Shown here piece after piece: positions 36,659-45,264 of a stretch of DNA of 64,000 nt. The DNA lies in the NCBI RefSeq assembly GCF_000725495.1, contig NZ_JNZD01000005.1, forward strand, positions 124,001 to 188,000, written 5' to 3'. The first letter of the stretch is position 1, and each line of letters opens with the position of its first letter. Both the position numbers and the translations under genes were made by a program. The notes beneath the pieces are model-generated. The model worked only from the letters and a program-made list of their open reading frames with translations. It had not been told where the DNA came from and searched no databases. Source of the DNA: Streptomyces aureus (lineage in GTDB: Bacteria; Actinomycetota; Actinomycetes; Streptomycetales; Streptomycetaceae).

Positions 36659-37420
36659 ATGAATCCTGAGTCCCGGACCGCCCGCCCGCCGGGCCCGTCG
36701 GCCCGCGGCCGGCTCAAGAGGGCGGGCGTGGTCGCCTCGCTGGCCCTGGCCATGGCGTCGGGGGTGGTCGGACCCGCGACCCCGGCGGACCTGGGCGGCG
36801 CGTCCGGTCGCGCCCAGGCCGCCCCGGACTCCCCGAACGGCCCGGGCGGCCCGGACCGGTGCCGACCGCGCCGGCTCGACGACCGGGTCACGGCGGGTGA
36901 GCCCTCCGACGGCGTGAGGGGGTGCAGAGGGCCGCGGGGCCCGAGGGGCGAGACCGGCCCCGCCGGACCCCAGGGCCCGACCGGTCCGAGCGGCCCCCGG
37001 GGAGAGACGGGCCCGACGGGCCCCTGCGTGGGGATCGACGCCGCCCAGGAGTCCGAGGACTTCGAGATCCGGCTCGCGCTGACCGGCGGACGCACGTACG
37101 CGGGCATCCGCGACCAGTGGACCGGCGAGAAGCAGACGTTCCTGTGGACCGACCTCAGCGCCCGTCCCGACTATCCCGCCGGCGGTGCGGCCGGCCTACC
37201 CTGCGACGTCGCCGTCAACGCGCACAACCGGTCCACCACAGTGCGGCGCATCAAGTTCGACGTCATCACCACCACCGGTCAGGTGTGGGAGGCCGCCTGC
37301 GTCGCCTTCACCACGACGCACCCCGCGACCTTGAACTGCGCCGACCGTACGGGCCGTCCCAAGCCCTGGATCCTGGTCGCCCGGCAGCCCACGCCCGGCA
37401 CCGTCAACGGCGGCGTATGA
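36659..37420 (+). CDS. Second secreted collagen-like protein, short triple-helix region
   Basis: 253 residues. Starts MNPESRTARPPGP and a hydrophobic segment (VVASLALAMASGVVGP), as in gene 1. The Gly-X-Y region is short (about 15 triplets near 90-125, beginning GPRGPRGETGPAGP). The C-terminal domain of about 120 residues is homologous to that of gene 1: CVGIDAAQESEDFEIRLAL, YAGIRDQ, QTFLWTDLS, IKFDVITTTGQVWE and THPATLNCAD, with four cysteines at matching positions. ATG 36659 has AAGGAG upstream. The pair plainly arose by duplication, with the triple helix expanding or shrinking in one copy. It could cap or oligomerise with the long protein. Confidence 0.85.
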   Translation: MNPESRTARPPGPSARGRLKRAGVVASLALAMASGVVGPATPADLGGASGRAQAAPDSPNGPGGPDRCRPRRLDDRVTAGEPSDGVRGCRGPRGPRGETGPAGPQGPTGPSGPRGETGPTGPCVGIDAAQESEDFEIRLALTGGRTYAGIRDQWTGEKQTFLWTDLSARPDYPAGGAAGLPCDVAVNAHNRSTTVRRIKFDVITTTGQVWEAACVAFTTTHPATLNCADRTGRPKPWILVARQPTPGTVNGGV

Positions 37421-37443
37421 CGACCACGCCCCCCGTCGCGCAC

Positions 37444-37488
37444 AGGGGTGTCCGAGGGCAGGCGACAGACCCTGCCCCGGACGCCCCT
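37444..37488 (+). terminator. Terminator of collagen-like gene 2
   Basis: AGGGGTGTCCG pairs with CGGACGCCCCT with one wobble, around an inner GGGCAG/CTGCCC stem. It resembles the terminator of gene 1, so the whole unit was copied. The 140 bases after it have no gene. Confidence 0.7.
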
Positions 37489-37629
37489 CCCGCGTCACGG
37501 CGTCCGTCGGGCGACATGACGAAGCCGTCCACGCGGGAGGTCCCGGAGCGGACGGCTCGGTCGAGATGTTCAGAGATCCGGATCGGCGGCGGCGACGAAG
37601 CATCCTCGGCCGCTGGACGACACCGGCGG

Positions 37630-37676
37630 AGCCGGCGGCGGGATTCGAACCCGCGTCGCTCTCTTTGCAGGAGAAG
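37630..37676 (-). pseudogene. 3' half of a tRNA-Cys(GCA): truncated tRNA or attachment-site remnant
   Basis: On the minus strand the sequence has a CTGCAAA anticodon loop (GCA), anticodon stem half GAGAG, T arm GCGGG-TTCGAAT-CCCGC, 3' acceptor CGCCGGC and discriminator U73, which is the identity base of tRNA-Cys. No matching D arm or GCCGGCG 5' acceptor is upstream, so the tRNA is incomplete. As at 737-782, this looks like an element attachment site left behind. The broken phospholipase gene 160 bases away supports a rearrangement here. Confidence 0.65.
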
Positions 37677-37836
37677 TAGCCGCAGCCTGCGCACCTGAAC
37701 GGTGCCAACGGTAGCCCGTAACTCACGCCCGGGTCACGCGAATTCGTCCAGGGCCGACGACGGGACGCCCGCCGCCGGGTCCGGCCCGGGTCGGGTCGGG
37801 TCGGGTCCGGTCGGGCCGGGGTCCGGCGCCGGAGAT

Positions 37837-37980
37837 CTAGGCCTTGGTGCCGCCCGCGTAGTCACCGTTGAACGTGGTCTCGATCGTCGTGGCGACGGAC
37901 TGGGCCACGCCCGTGCCCGTCAGGACGAGACCCAGCTCCCGGTTGTTGCTCAGCGAGTTGCTGCTGATGTTCATGGAGCC
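37837..37980 (-). pseudogene. C-terminal remnant of a secreted phospholipase D-like protein
   Basis: Only about 47 codons remain: GSMNISSNSLSNNRELGLVL followed by TTIETTFNGDYAGG and a stop. The SxNxSxxSLxxNRELG pattern is the conserved segment after the second HKD motif of PLD-superfamily proteins. Everything upstream, including both HKD motifs, is missing; at 37981 the similarity stops sharply. The break lies close to the truncated tRNA-Cys, so both may come from one rearrangement. Confidence 0.75.
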
Positions 37981-38049
37981 CGCCTCCCGATGCCCGTCCG
38001 CTCTCCCACCGCGACTCCCCCGTCCCTTGCCCCTCCGCCGCACGCCGAA

Positions 38050-38079
38050 GGAGCCCCCTCCCGACGGGGAGGGGACTCC
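38050..38079 (-). terminator. Terminator downstream of the APC permease
   Basis: GGAGCCCCCTCCC pairs with GGGAGGGGACTCC (one mismatch) around GACG, 57 bases past the permease stop. Confidence 0.75.
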
Positions 38080-38083
38080 GGAA

Positions 38084-38118
38084 GACGGCTACGGGAACGG
38101 AGGACGGCTACGGGAACG
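38084..38118 (-). repeat. 19-bp tandem repeat past the permease stop
   Basis: GACGGCTACGGGAACG occurs at 38084-38099 and 38103-38118, 17 bases beyond the stop at 38136. Confidence 0.75.
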
Positions 38119-38135
38119 ACGGAGGGCGTCGCCGG

Positions 38136-39611
38136 CTACCCCCGGTCCGTGTCCGGGATCACCGGCATCCCGGGTTCGTGCTCCAGCGCCTCACGGTTGA
38201 ACAGCAGCAGACCGGCGAAGAACAGCCCGCCCGCGACGATCAGGCCCACCACGATCAGCGAGGGAACCAGTGCCTCCGACGGCGAGACCAGCATGACCAG
38301 GGACGCCACCGTCCACACCAGCGCGCAGATCGCGACCGGCAGCTCGAACCGCCCGAGGTCGAACGCCCCCTTGTTCCGGTCCAGTCCGCGGCGCACCGAG
38401 AGATACAGGACGACTGTCGCGCCGTAGACGAGCGCGGGAATGATCGTGCTCGCCGTGATCAGCTGGATCAGCGCGTCGCCCGGCAGCGCGACCATCAGCA
38501 CGACGCCCACGGCGAAGATCAGGATCGTCGCGGGGATCGGCGTGTGCGTGCGCGGGTTGACCCGGCGCATCAGCTGATGGGCGGGGAACCGCCCGTCGCG
38601 CGCCATCGCGAAGACGATCCGCGAGCACGAGGCCATCACCACGGTCCCCGCGCCGAAGAACGCGATCACGATCGCCGCCAGGAGCACCTTCTCCATCTCC
38701 GGCCCCAGTTGCTCCCGCATGATCGCCGCAACCGGCGACTCGCTCGCCGTGACCCCCGGAATGTCCTCGATGGCGACCGTGAGGCAGATCAGGAAGGCCA
38801 TCCCGAGCACACCGGCGGCCACGACGGACCCCACGATCGCCCGCGGGACGCTGCGGAAGGGGTCCTTGGCCTCCTCGGCCAGGTTCGCCGCGGAGTCGAA
38901 GCCGACCAGAGTGGCGAGGCCCATGATCATCGCGACCATCAGTCCGCCGCCGACGTCGAAGTAGTGCTCCGTGTGCTCGGTGACGCCCCGCGAGGTGAGA
39001 TTGCCGATGTCGCCGCGGCCGGTGGCCACGACCACGATGGCGAGGGCCAGCGCCACCAGCACGATCAACGCCAGCTCGAGCCCCACCGCGGTCGAGTTGA
39101 TCAGGCTGACGAGCCGCGTCGAGGCGACGACGAGCACCACCTGGACCAGCAGGATCGCAAGGGTGATCAGACGGGCGGTCCCCTCGTCCGGCTCCATGCC
39201 GAACAGCGGCATGAACGCCTGGCTCGCGAGCGCGTTGGCGATCGCCGCCACCCCGATGGCCAGGTAGCAGAAGGTCAGCCAGCCGAATCCCCAGCCGATC
39301 TTCGGGTTGGCCAGCCGCGAGGCCCACTGGTACGACGAGCCGCTGAGCGCGATGCGCCCGGCCAGCTGCGCCACGACCAGCGCCACCAGCACCTGCCCCA
39401 CGGCCGCGACGACCCACAGCCAGATGCCGACGGGGCCCGCGTTCTGGAGGACGTCGTCGTAGGTCGAGAAGATGCCGACCGCGACCGAGATGAACGCGAA
39501 CGAGATCGCGAACACCTGGAAGGAGCCGAGCGTCCGTTTCAGCTCGGGCCGATATCCGCCGAGAGCGGCGGAGTCCTCCGTCTGTTCGGCGCCCGGCGCA
39601 GCATCCACCAC
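38136..39611 (-). CDS. APC-family amino-acid permease
   Basis: 491 residues with about twelve hydrophobic segments. The N-terminal ELKRTLGSFQVFAISFAFIS and the SSYQWASRLANPKIGWGFGW segment are typical of amino acid/polyamine antiporters in the APC superfamily (2.A.3.4-like, GABA/choline permease-type). VGFDSAANLAEEAKDPFRSVP and ARDGRFPAHQLMRRVNPRTHTP are the conserved cytosolic loops. Start GTG 39611; the next codon is also GTG. It stands alone, divergent from the csbD-like gene. Substrate is not determined by sequence. Confidence 0.9.
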   Translation of the reverse strand: MVDAAPGAEQTEDSAALGGYRPELKRTLGSFQVFAISFAFISVAVGIFSTYDDVLQNAGPVGIWLWVVAAVGQVLVALVVAQLAGRIALSGSSYQWASRLANPKIGWGFGWLTFCYLAIGVAAIANALASQAFMPLFGMEPDEGTARLITLAILLVQVVLVVASTRLVSLINSTAVGLELALIVLVALALAIVVVATGRGDIGNLTSRGVTEHTEHYFDVGGGLMVAMIMGLATLVGFDSAANLAEEAKDPFRSVPRAIVGSVVAAGVLGMAFLICLTVAIEDIPGVTASESPVAAIMREQLGPEMEKVLLAAIVIAFFGAGTVVMASCSRIVFAMARDGRFPAHQLMRRVNPRTHTPIPATILIFAVGVVLMVALPGDALIQLITASTIIPALVYGATVVLYLSVRRGLDRNKGAFDLGRFELPVAICALVWTVASLVMLVSPSEALVPSLIVVGLIVAGGLFFAGLLLFNREALEHEPGMPVIPDTDRG

Positions 39612-39878
39612 TTCGGCACCCGCCTTCCGTCATGACCGGCCACACGGCCGGCGCCCACGCACCGGCACCGTGCACAGCCGCCGGCTGCCGTCCGTGCCTT
39701 TCTCGCACATCCGGGACATACGCACGGCCCGCACGCACCCGGAAGATCGCCACCGTCACCCGCACGGCGCCGACCCGGCCGCCGTCGGCGCGTGCCCCGT
39801 TTTCCGCCCCGTGACGGGGGATCCCGGTCCGCTGGGGCTCACGGGGGTACGGACGGCCGGCCCCGCGGAGGTACGAAC

Positions 39879-40052
39879 ATGAGCGCCGGACAACGGGCCA
39901 AGGCCAAAGCCGAGCAGGTCGTCGGAAAAACCGTGCGGAAGGCGGCCCACGCGATGCACAAGGAGACCCTGGCGGCGAAGGGCGCCGCTCTGGAGACGCG
40001 CGGCAGGCTGCGCGGGGCGAAGGAACGGGCCAAGGACACGTTCAAACGCTGA
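39879..40052 (+). CDS. CsbD-like stress protein
   Basis: 57 residues, highly charged and helical with no cysteine or hydrophobic core: QRAKAKAEQVVGKTVRKAAH, then GRLRGAKERAKDTFKR. This is the CsbD/YjbJ pattern (K-x-E-x-x-x-G-K-x-x-x-x-x-G), a small general-stress protein of unknown action. GGAGGTACGAAC precedes ATG 39879. It is slightly shorter than usual (60-70). Confidence 0.75.
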   Translation: MSAGQRAKAKAEQVVGKTVRKAAHAMHKETLAAKGAALETRGRLRGAKERAKDTFKR

Positions 40053-40215
40053 GGTCCCGGGGTCGCGGCCTCGGGCCGGCGCCGGCCAGAGGCGGGCGGG
40101 CGCGGTGGTGCCGGTGGCGGGCGCGGAGGAACCGGTCGCCGACGCGGAGGGGCCGCCCTTGGCACGGGCACCCGCCCGAGTACCGGCACCGGGTGGCCAC
40201 GGGCACCGGCATCGG

Positions 40216-40370
40216 CACCCGCACCCGCACCCGCACCCGCAATGCGACCTGGTTCCGATCCGCCGATGAGTTTCGCCGACCGGCCCGGTCTACCAAGACG
40301 TACGCCATCAAGCCAGGACGTACGCCGTCGCGCATCGAGCGATCGAGCCATCGATCGAGCCACCGAGCCA
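40216..40370 (+). repeat. Simple repeats upstream of the first VOC gene
   Basis: CACCCG repeats four times at 40216-40240, and ATCGAGC units recur between 40333 and 40370, just before the start at 40388. The array keeps the reading frame open upstream and makes an over-long start tempting. Confidence 0.6.
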
Positions 40371-40387
40371 GCAACTGGAGAAGCACC

Positions 40388-40858
40388 ATGACGCACCCCG
40401 CACACCCCGGCCGCATGCTGTTCGTGAACCTCCCGGTAGTGGACCTGGAGCTCAGCAAGGCCTTCTTCTCGAAGCTCGGGTTCGGCTTCAACCCGCACTT
40501 CACCGACGACAGCGCCGCCTGCATGCCGGTCGGCGAGCACGCCTTCGTCATGCTGCTCACCCGCGAGCGGTTCGCGGACTTCGCGAAGCTGCCGATCGCC
40601 GATCCCCGGACGCACACGCTCGGGCTGTTCTGCTTCAGCGTGTCGTCCCGCGACGAGGTCGACGCGGTCAGCGCCGCCGCGCTCGCCGCGGGCGGCACCG
40701 AGGTGGACGAGGCCGAGGACCACGGCTTCATGTACTCGCGCAGCTTCTACGACCTCGACGGTCACGGCTGGCAGGTCATGTGGATGGACCCGGCGGCGGT
40801 GGAGCAGGGCCCCGAGGCCTACGCGGCCGCCAACCAGGACGCCGACACCCCCGCCTGA
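40388..40858 (+). CDS. VOC-family protein (glyoxalase/bleomycin-resistance-like)
   Basis: 156 residues. The beta-alpha-beta-beta-beta VOC fold is shown by MLFVNLPVVDLELSKAFFS, FGFNPHFTDDSAACMPVG, HAFVMLLTRERF and SFYDLDGHGWQVMWMD. The C-terminal Asp-Gly-His-Gly segment and Glu pattern match the lactoylglutathione-lyase-like branch (PhnB/YaeR-type). ATG 40388 has GGAGAAG upstream. A second VOC gene follows 190 bases later. Substrate unknown. Confidence 0.85.
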   Translation: MTHPAHPGRMLFVNLPVVDLELSKAFFSKLGFGFNPHFTDDSAACMPVGEHAFVMLLTRERFADFAKLPIADPRTHTLGLFCFSVSSRDEVDAVSAAALAAGGTEVDEAEDHGFMYSRSFYDLDGHGWQVMWMDPAAVEQGPEAYAAANQDADTPA

Positions 40859-41049
40859 CCCACCGCACCTGCCTGCCTCTCCCACCAACGCCCCCGTCCG
40901 ATCCCACCCATCGAATCCCGTCCCCCGATCCCGTCCCCCTGCATCAGCCCGCCGATCCGGGCCCGGTTCACCCGTGCAGCCCGATTCCGCGCGCACGGCC
41001 CGGGCAAGGGATCGCCCGTCCTTCCCCCAGCGGCACTCCGGAGGTACCC

Positions 41050-41856
41050 GTGCCCGAGATGAACACCCCCTACAAGCCCGGCACCCCTTGCTGGATCGAT
41101 CTGATGGTCCCCGACCAGCAGGCGGCGCTCGATTTCTACCGCGATCTCTTCGGCTGGCAGGGCGAGGTGGGCCCGCCGGAGACGGGCGGCTACGCCGTCT
41201 GCACGCTCAAGGGCAAGCCGGTCGCCGGGATCATGAAGGCGATGAACCCGGACGGAACGGTGCCGGACCCGATGCCCCCGACGGTCTGGACGACGTACCT
41301 GGCGACGGACGACATCGACGGCACCGTCAAGTCCGTCACCGACGCCCACGGCACGATCATGATGGGCCCGATGGACGTCATGGACCTCGGGCGGATGTCC
41401 GTGATCGTCGACCCGACGGGCGCCGTCGTCGGCCTGTGGCAGGCCGGCACGTTCGACGGCGCGGGCATCGTCAACGAACACGGCGCGCTGATCTGGAACG
41501 AGCTCAGCACGCCCGACGTGCCGGCGGCGTCCGCGTTCTACTCCGCCGTCCTGCCCGTCACCACGACCCCGTCCGAGATGCCCGGCGCGGAGGGGTACAT
41601 CGAGTTCCAGGTCGCCGGACGGACGGTGGGCGGAATGATGGACAACGCCACCCTGCCCCCGGGCACACCGCCGCACTGGCAGCCGTACTTCAGCGTGGAC
41701 GACGTGGACGACATCCAGGCGGCCGCGGTCCGCGCCGGCGGTACGGTCCTGGCCCCGGCGTTCGACATGGCGGCGGGCCGCATGGCGGTCCTGGCCGACC
41801 CCCAGGGCGGCCCGTTCTCCGTCATCGCGGCGTCCACACCGGCACAGCCGGCCTGA
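41050..41856 (+). CDS. Two-domain VOC-family protein
   Basis: 268 residues made of two VOC domains (about 8-130 and 135-265), each with a WIDLMVPDQ/WNELSTPDV start and a DPTGAVVGLWQ/DPQGGPFSVIAA end. It resembles Streptomyces 27-kDa antigen CFP30B-like hydroxylase proteins. GTG 41050 has GGAGG ten bases upstream; ATG 41059 is possible. Same strand and family as the preceding gene, so a small cluster of VOC enzymes is likely. Metal ligands and substrate are not obvious. Confidence 0.85.
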   Translation: MPEMNTPYKPGTPCWIDLMVPDQQAALDFYRDLFGWQGEVGPPETGGYAVCTLKGKPVAGIMKAMNPDGTVPDPMPPTVWTTYLATDDIDGTVKSVTDAHGTIMMGPMDVMDLGRMSVIVDPTGAVVGLWQAGTFDGAGIVNEHGALIWNELSTPDVPAASAFYSAVLPVTTTPSEMPGAEGYIEFQVAGRTVGGMMDNATLPPGTPPHWQPYFSVDDVDDIQAAAVRAGGTVLAPAFDMAAGRMAVLADPQGGPFSVIAASTPAQPA

Positions 41857-41883
41857 CGAGCCCGACCCCGCCCGGCACCACAC

Positions 41884-41918
41884 GCGAGCTCCCTTCCCTT
41901 CCGGGCAAGGGGGCTCGC
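41884..41918 (+). terminator. Terminator after the two-domain VOC gene
   Basis: GCGAGCTCCCTT pairs with AAGGGGGCTCGC across an 11-base loop, 28 bases past the stop. Two further hairpins in the block (46249-46282 and 47928-47959) have almost the same CGAG-CCCCCTTCC arms. Confidence 0.75.
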
Positions 41919-41946
41919 CCCATGATCGACCGTTCAAAGGAGTCGT

Positions 41947-42159
41947 GTGGTGTTCTGGGCGATCGGCTACGGGCGGTACCTGCTCAGCGCGATCTTCGGA
42001 GTCCTGTTCACGGCCCTGGCCGATCAGGGCGGCCGCTACGGGCGCCGCGCGTTCGACACCTCGCTCTTGGCGCTGACCGGCGCCGGGGCGACCGCGCCGG
42101 CCTTCGGCATCGCGGCGGACGCCTGGGGAGGGAAGGGATCACCAGGCCGACAGACCTGA
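41947..42159 (+). CDS. Small membrane protein, possibly a truncated FUSC-like protein
   Basis: 70 residues with two hydrophobic segments (FWAIGYGRYLLSAIFGVLFT and LLALTGAGATAPAFGIAAD). AAAGGAG precedes the GTG start. The pattern of a helix, then ADQGGRYGRRA, then a second helix resembles the N-terminal part of FUSC-type aromatic-compound transporters, which are hundreds of residues long. If so, this is a broken gene; it ends at a normal stop with no continuation in the other frames. Classification is tentative. Confidence 0.45.
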   Translation: MVFWAIGYGRYLLSAIFGVLFTALADQGGRYGRRAFDTSLLALTGAGATAPAFGIAADAWGGKGSPGRQT

Positions 42160-42196
42160 CCGGGCTCGGCCACGAGCCCCCTGTCCGCCGTCCGCC

Positions 42197-42433
42197 CTAG
42201 CCCGGAAGCTCCGTAGCAGGCTGCCGCAGGTCGTACGGAGCCTCGCGACGCCAGACCCGTCGCCACTCCCGGGCGAGCAGCGCGCCGGCCACGAGAAACA
42301 GGACCGCTCCCGGCCACGCCACGTGCGGCACCTCCACGAACGCGGAAACCGGGGCGGCAACCCAACCGCACGACACCACGGCAAGCACTCCGACACGCCC
42401 CGCCCGTCCGGGAAACCCGGCCACATCCGCCAT
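42197..42433 (-). CDS. Small two-helix membrane protein
   Basis: 78 residues: helix one VGVLAVVSCGWVAAPVSAFV, short polar loop, helix two PGAVLFLVAGALLAREW, and a basic C-terminus (RRVWRREAPYDLRQ). ATG 42433 has GGAGGG upstream. It is convergent with the gene ending at 42159. Unknown function. Confidence 0.55.
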   Translation of the reverse strand: MADVAGFPGRAGRVGVLAVVSCGWVAAPVSAFVEVPHVAWPGAVLFLVAGALLAREWRRVWRREAPYDLRQPATELPG

Positions 42434-42572
42434 GCCGTCGCCCTCCACACCGTGCTCCTGGAACTGGGAGCGCCAGTGTATGTACGGGCGGCGGCGCCGC
42501 TGCGAGCCCCCTGACGGGCCGTGAAAGGGGGGCTCCGCCCACGCAAAGCCGCCGGGCGGCCGGGACGACGGC

Positions 42573-43313
42573 TCAGCAGTGACAGAGCAGGTCGAGGACG
42601 ACGGCCTCGTCGTCGAGGGTGTCGAGATAGTGGTTGGCCTGTTCCCAGTGGCCGTCCGTTTCGGCGTCCAGCCACGTGCCGTCCAGGGTGACCAGGGCGA
42701 AGCCGGGCACGGCGCTCTGGACCGCCCACAGCCGGGATTCGTCGTGTTCCTGCGCGAAGTAGGCGAGTGGGTCGTTGACCAGGAAGGACATGCCGAAGTG
42801 CGGATCTCCGGCGACGGCCCGCTGGGCCACGTCCTGCACCAGCGGCTGGGCCAGGTGCTCCCTCTTGGCGTCCGCCTGGGAGTACGCCTCGGGATCGGCC
42901 TCGTGGCGCGCGAGGAACTCGGCGAGCGGGCGGGCCGGCGGATGTATCCCGGTCAGCTCGGTCCAGGCGGCGAGCAGGGCGTCATGCTCGCGCGCCGCTC
43001 GTTCCCGCATACCGGCGAAGTCGAGCAGCCCCCGGGGCCCGCCGTAGCATTCCAGCGGCCCGAGCCGATCCAGCTTGGCCTTCCTGCGCGGCACGGTCGA
43101 GGCGGTGACGAGCCTGCGGTCACCGTCGTGCTGGGGCAGGACGAGGTAGCCGTTGCCCGGGCTGGAGTGGAAGGCCCACCAGTCCCATTCGCCGACCGGA
43201 TTCCAGTCGTCGGTGAGGTTCATGTCGTAGGGCGCCAGGGCGGCGGCCACCGCCTGCGGAATCTTCCGGGGCGCGGTCGGCGGCAGGCACACGGTGGCGT
43301 GGAACTTGGTCAT
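42573..43313 (-). CDS. Hypothetical protein, conserved in actinomycetes
   Basis: 246 residues, cytosolic. Begins MTKFHATVCLPPTAPRKIP and contains EWDWWAFHSSPGNGYLVLP and DGTWLDAETDGHWEQANHYL, ending in LLCHC. The N-terminus reads like a small beta-rich domain binding a substrate or peptide; the Trp-rich segments and the late acid residues do not match a family I can name. The start is weakly supported (no Shine-Dalgarno); ATG 43313 begins conserved-looking sequence. I recall this type annotated only as hypothetical protein. Confidence 0.7.
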   Translation of the reverse strand: MTKFHATVCLPPTAPRKIPQAVAAALAPYDMNLTDDWNPVGEWDWWAFHSSPGNGYLVLPQHDGDRRLVTASTVPRRKAKLDRLGPLECYGGPRGLLDFAGMRERAAREHDALLAAWTELTGIHPPARPLAEFLARHEADPEAYSQADAKREHLAQPLVQDVAQRAVAGDPHFGMSFLVNDPLAYFAQEHDESRLWAVQSAVPGFALVTLDGTWLDAETDGHWEQANHYLDTLDDEAVVLDLLCHC

Positions 43314-43438
43314 GCCGGGGAGCGTACGGCCTGGGACTTTACTTACCCATTGAGTTTCTTCACGTCGGATCGCAGTCCCGGCGGACCGGCCACCACGGCG
43401 AGCCGCTCCGCCGGTCCCCCGATGAGTTCCGGAGAGGG

Positions 43439-44236
43439 CTACTCCTCCGGCTCCCACTCGCGGAGCAGGTCGAACAGGCCCGCGTCTCCCTCGAGTTGCA
43501 GGGAGTCCGCCGGGATGCGGTCGTACACGAAGAGAACCAGCTCACTGGCGGTGCCGCGGACGGAGACACCGACCGCGTCCGGGCCCTCGCCGGCAGCGGC
43601 GACAGGTGTCGTGCCGGGCACGGGGATACGGGTGCTGCGGGCGCCGTCGCCGTCGACCGTGAGGCGCCAGGAGTGGCCCTCGGTGGCGTGGAACTCGAAG
43701 GCGGTGGGCTTGTGGGGCCAGGGGCTCGGCGTCGCGACGCAGGTGAACAGGAACTCCTCGACGCCGTCGAGTGCCACCTCGGTCGGCAGCGGCTCGGGGT
43801 CACCCACGGTGATCTGGGCGTCGTAGGTGTGCACCGCCATCTGCTGGAGTTGGTGCCGGGCGACGGAGCCACAGTTCTCCGGCGACTGGGACGCACCCCA
43901 CCACGTCCAGCAACCGCGATCCGGTCCGGCCTCCTCCAGTGCGTCCACCAACTCCTGCGTCGACGCGGCCAGCCAGGCCTCCAGGGCCTCACGCTCCCGG
44001 GGCACCGCCGGGGCGCCCTCCGCCGCGGACTTGGCCGGAGCGGGCCCTGCGGCGACGGTGGCGGCCCAGTCGCGGCGCCCGTCGCCGATGTGCTGCGCCA
44101 GATCGAACAGCGTCCACTCCGGACAGGTGGGCACCTGCGCGTCGAGGCTGGGTGCGGAGGCGACCGCGGCGCGGAAGGCGCCCGCCCGCTCGTCGATCAG
44201 TCGCAACAGAACGGGAAACGTAAGTGTCGTCGTCAC
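43439..44236 (-). CDS. Maleylpyruvate isomerase family mycothiol-dependent enzyme
   Basis: 265 residues. The N-terminal DinB-like mycothiol-dependent domain is shown by CPEWTLFDLAQHIGDGRRDW near residue 38, with His and Glu metal ligands, and the second His in VARHQLQQMAVHTYDAQ. The C-terminal beta domain (MDMPI_C) follows from about 160. Such enzymes conjugate or isomerise substrates with mycothiol, the actinobacterial thiol. The start is GTG 44236. Substrate unknown. Confidence 0.85.
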   Translation of the reverse strand: MTTTLTFPVLLRLIDERAGAFRAAVASAPSLDAQVPTCPEWTLFDLAQHIGDGRRDWAATVAAGPAPAKSAAEGAPAVPREREALEAWLAASTQELVDALEEAGPDRGCWTWWGASQSPENCGSVARHQLQQMAVHTYDAQITVGDPEPLPTEVALDGVEEFLFTCVATPSPWPHKPTAFEFHATEGHSWRLTVDGDGARSTRIPVPGTTPVAAAGEGPDAVGVSVRGTASELVLFVYDRIPADSLQLEGDAGLFDLLREWEPEE

Positions 44237-44670
44237 AGGGACTCTCTATCACCATGTCCCGACAACCAGACAATGATTATTTCCGGCCGAGGCGTCGAGC
44301 GCAGCGCGCGACAGGTGACAGGGCGCCGCCCCAACCCCTGCTGGCGGGGCGCCGTAATCATTTCCGCCGCGTCAGACACCGTGTGACACAGGACGGTTGT
44401 ACGACACTCCCGATGATCGTGTTCGCGCGGGCGCCACGTCGGAGAAGTCGTGCTCTGCAAGCCGGCCTTCTGTGCTGAGCAGGCCAGCCATGGCAGGAGG
44501 GCGGCGTGAGCGAACGGCGGCAGGTAGCGCGCGGAGCGCCGCGGGGATACAGAACCTTGGACAACCGCTTTCCGCTCGGAGCGAGCGGAGGGCTGAATGC
44601 TTCCTCGCTTTCGCCGGCACCCCCATCCACTCTCGCCGACTCATCCAATAGGAGGGCTCTCAGCTGTGCC
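44237..44670. other. Intergenic region with AT-rich inverted repeats
   Basis: No supported gene lies in these 434 bases. AATGATTA at 44272-44279 is mirrored by TAATCATT at 44355-44362 with a GC hairpin (GGCGCC arms) between. A 59-codon GTG frame at 44506-44685 exists but overlaps the next gene and has no family resemblance. Confidence 0.5.
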
Positions 44671-45264
44671 TCAGCACCACGCTGACCACCCGTGATGTTG
44701 TACCTCCGCTGGAGCGATGTCCCACGAACTGTGGGCGAGCTCCCCGGGGTTGCAGAACGACGCCCAGCTCAAGACCGTATCGCCCGTGCGCTGCGCGCCC
44801 CGAACGAACGCGAAGTCGTACCAACAGATGTAACCGGTAGGGCAGTAGAACCAACTCAAGTCCCGCTCTACGGCGCCCGCTTCCCGCTCCGCGTTCAGCT
44901 CTGACGGCACTCGGCCGATCAGGCGGATCCCCTCACACGTGACCTGGGGGCCACGCAGCGCATCGACGAGCACACAGGTCAAACCCACGCCCTCGATGAA
45001 GTAGCAGTTCACGGCAGGCCGAAGCTCGTCCGGCTCGGTCCTGCGGAACTCGACGCGCCACTGTGCACGCTGCGGATTCCAGCGCTCGATCACGCGCTCC
45101 TTGGCAGCAAAGCCCTGCCCCGCCATTATCGTGACCGCTTCATGTCGATCGACCCCGAAGTTCAGCGGTCCAACAGCCTGGCGGTCGACGAATCCCCACT
45201 GCTCTCGGTCCGAATCCGCGAGCACCGCCCCATAGTCCGTGTCCACCTCCCCATGATCACTCAC
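44671..45264 (-). CDS. Hypothetical protein, overlapping its upstream partner
   Basis: 197 residues. Reads VDTDYGAVLADSDREQWGFV, then a beta-rich segment (AVNCYFIEGVGLTCVLVDAL) and a Trp-rich end (SWFYCPTGYICWYDFAF, WSAWC). Nine or so Trp and several Cys are unusual for this size. GTG 45264 overlaps the end of the upstream gene by eight bases, so the pair is translationally coupled. I do not recognise it. An immunity protein of a toxin system is conceivable, but no toxin gene is next to it here. Confidence 0.6.
   Translation of the reverse strand: MSDHGEVDTDYGAVLADSDREQWGFVDRQAVGPLNFGVDRHEAVTIMAGQGFAAKERVIERWNPQRAQWRVEFRRTEPDELRPAVNCYFIEGVGLTCVLVDALRGPQVTCEGIRLIGRVPSELNAEREAGAVERDLSWFYCPTGYICWYDFAFVRGAQRTGDTVLSWASFCNPGELAHSSWDIAPAEVQHHGWSAWC

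Noticed and set aside
41947..42159. Firm assignment as a FUSC transporter
   Set aside because: Only 70 residues with weak resemblance; listed as an uncertain membrane protein instead.
44506..44685. A 59-codon GTG frame with GGAGGG upstream
   Set aside because: Overlaps the end of the 44671-45264 gene on the other strand, has mixed codon use and no similarity I can name.
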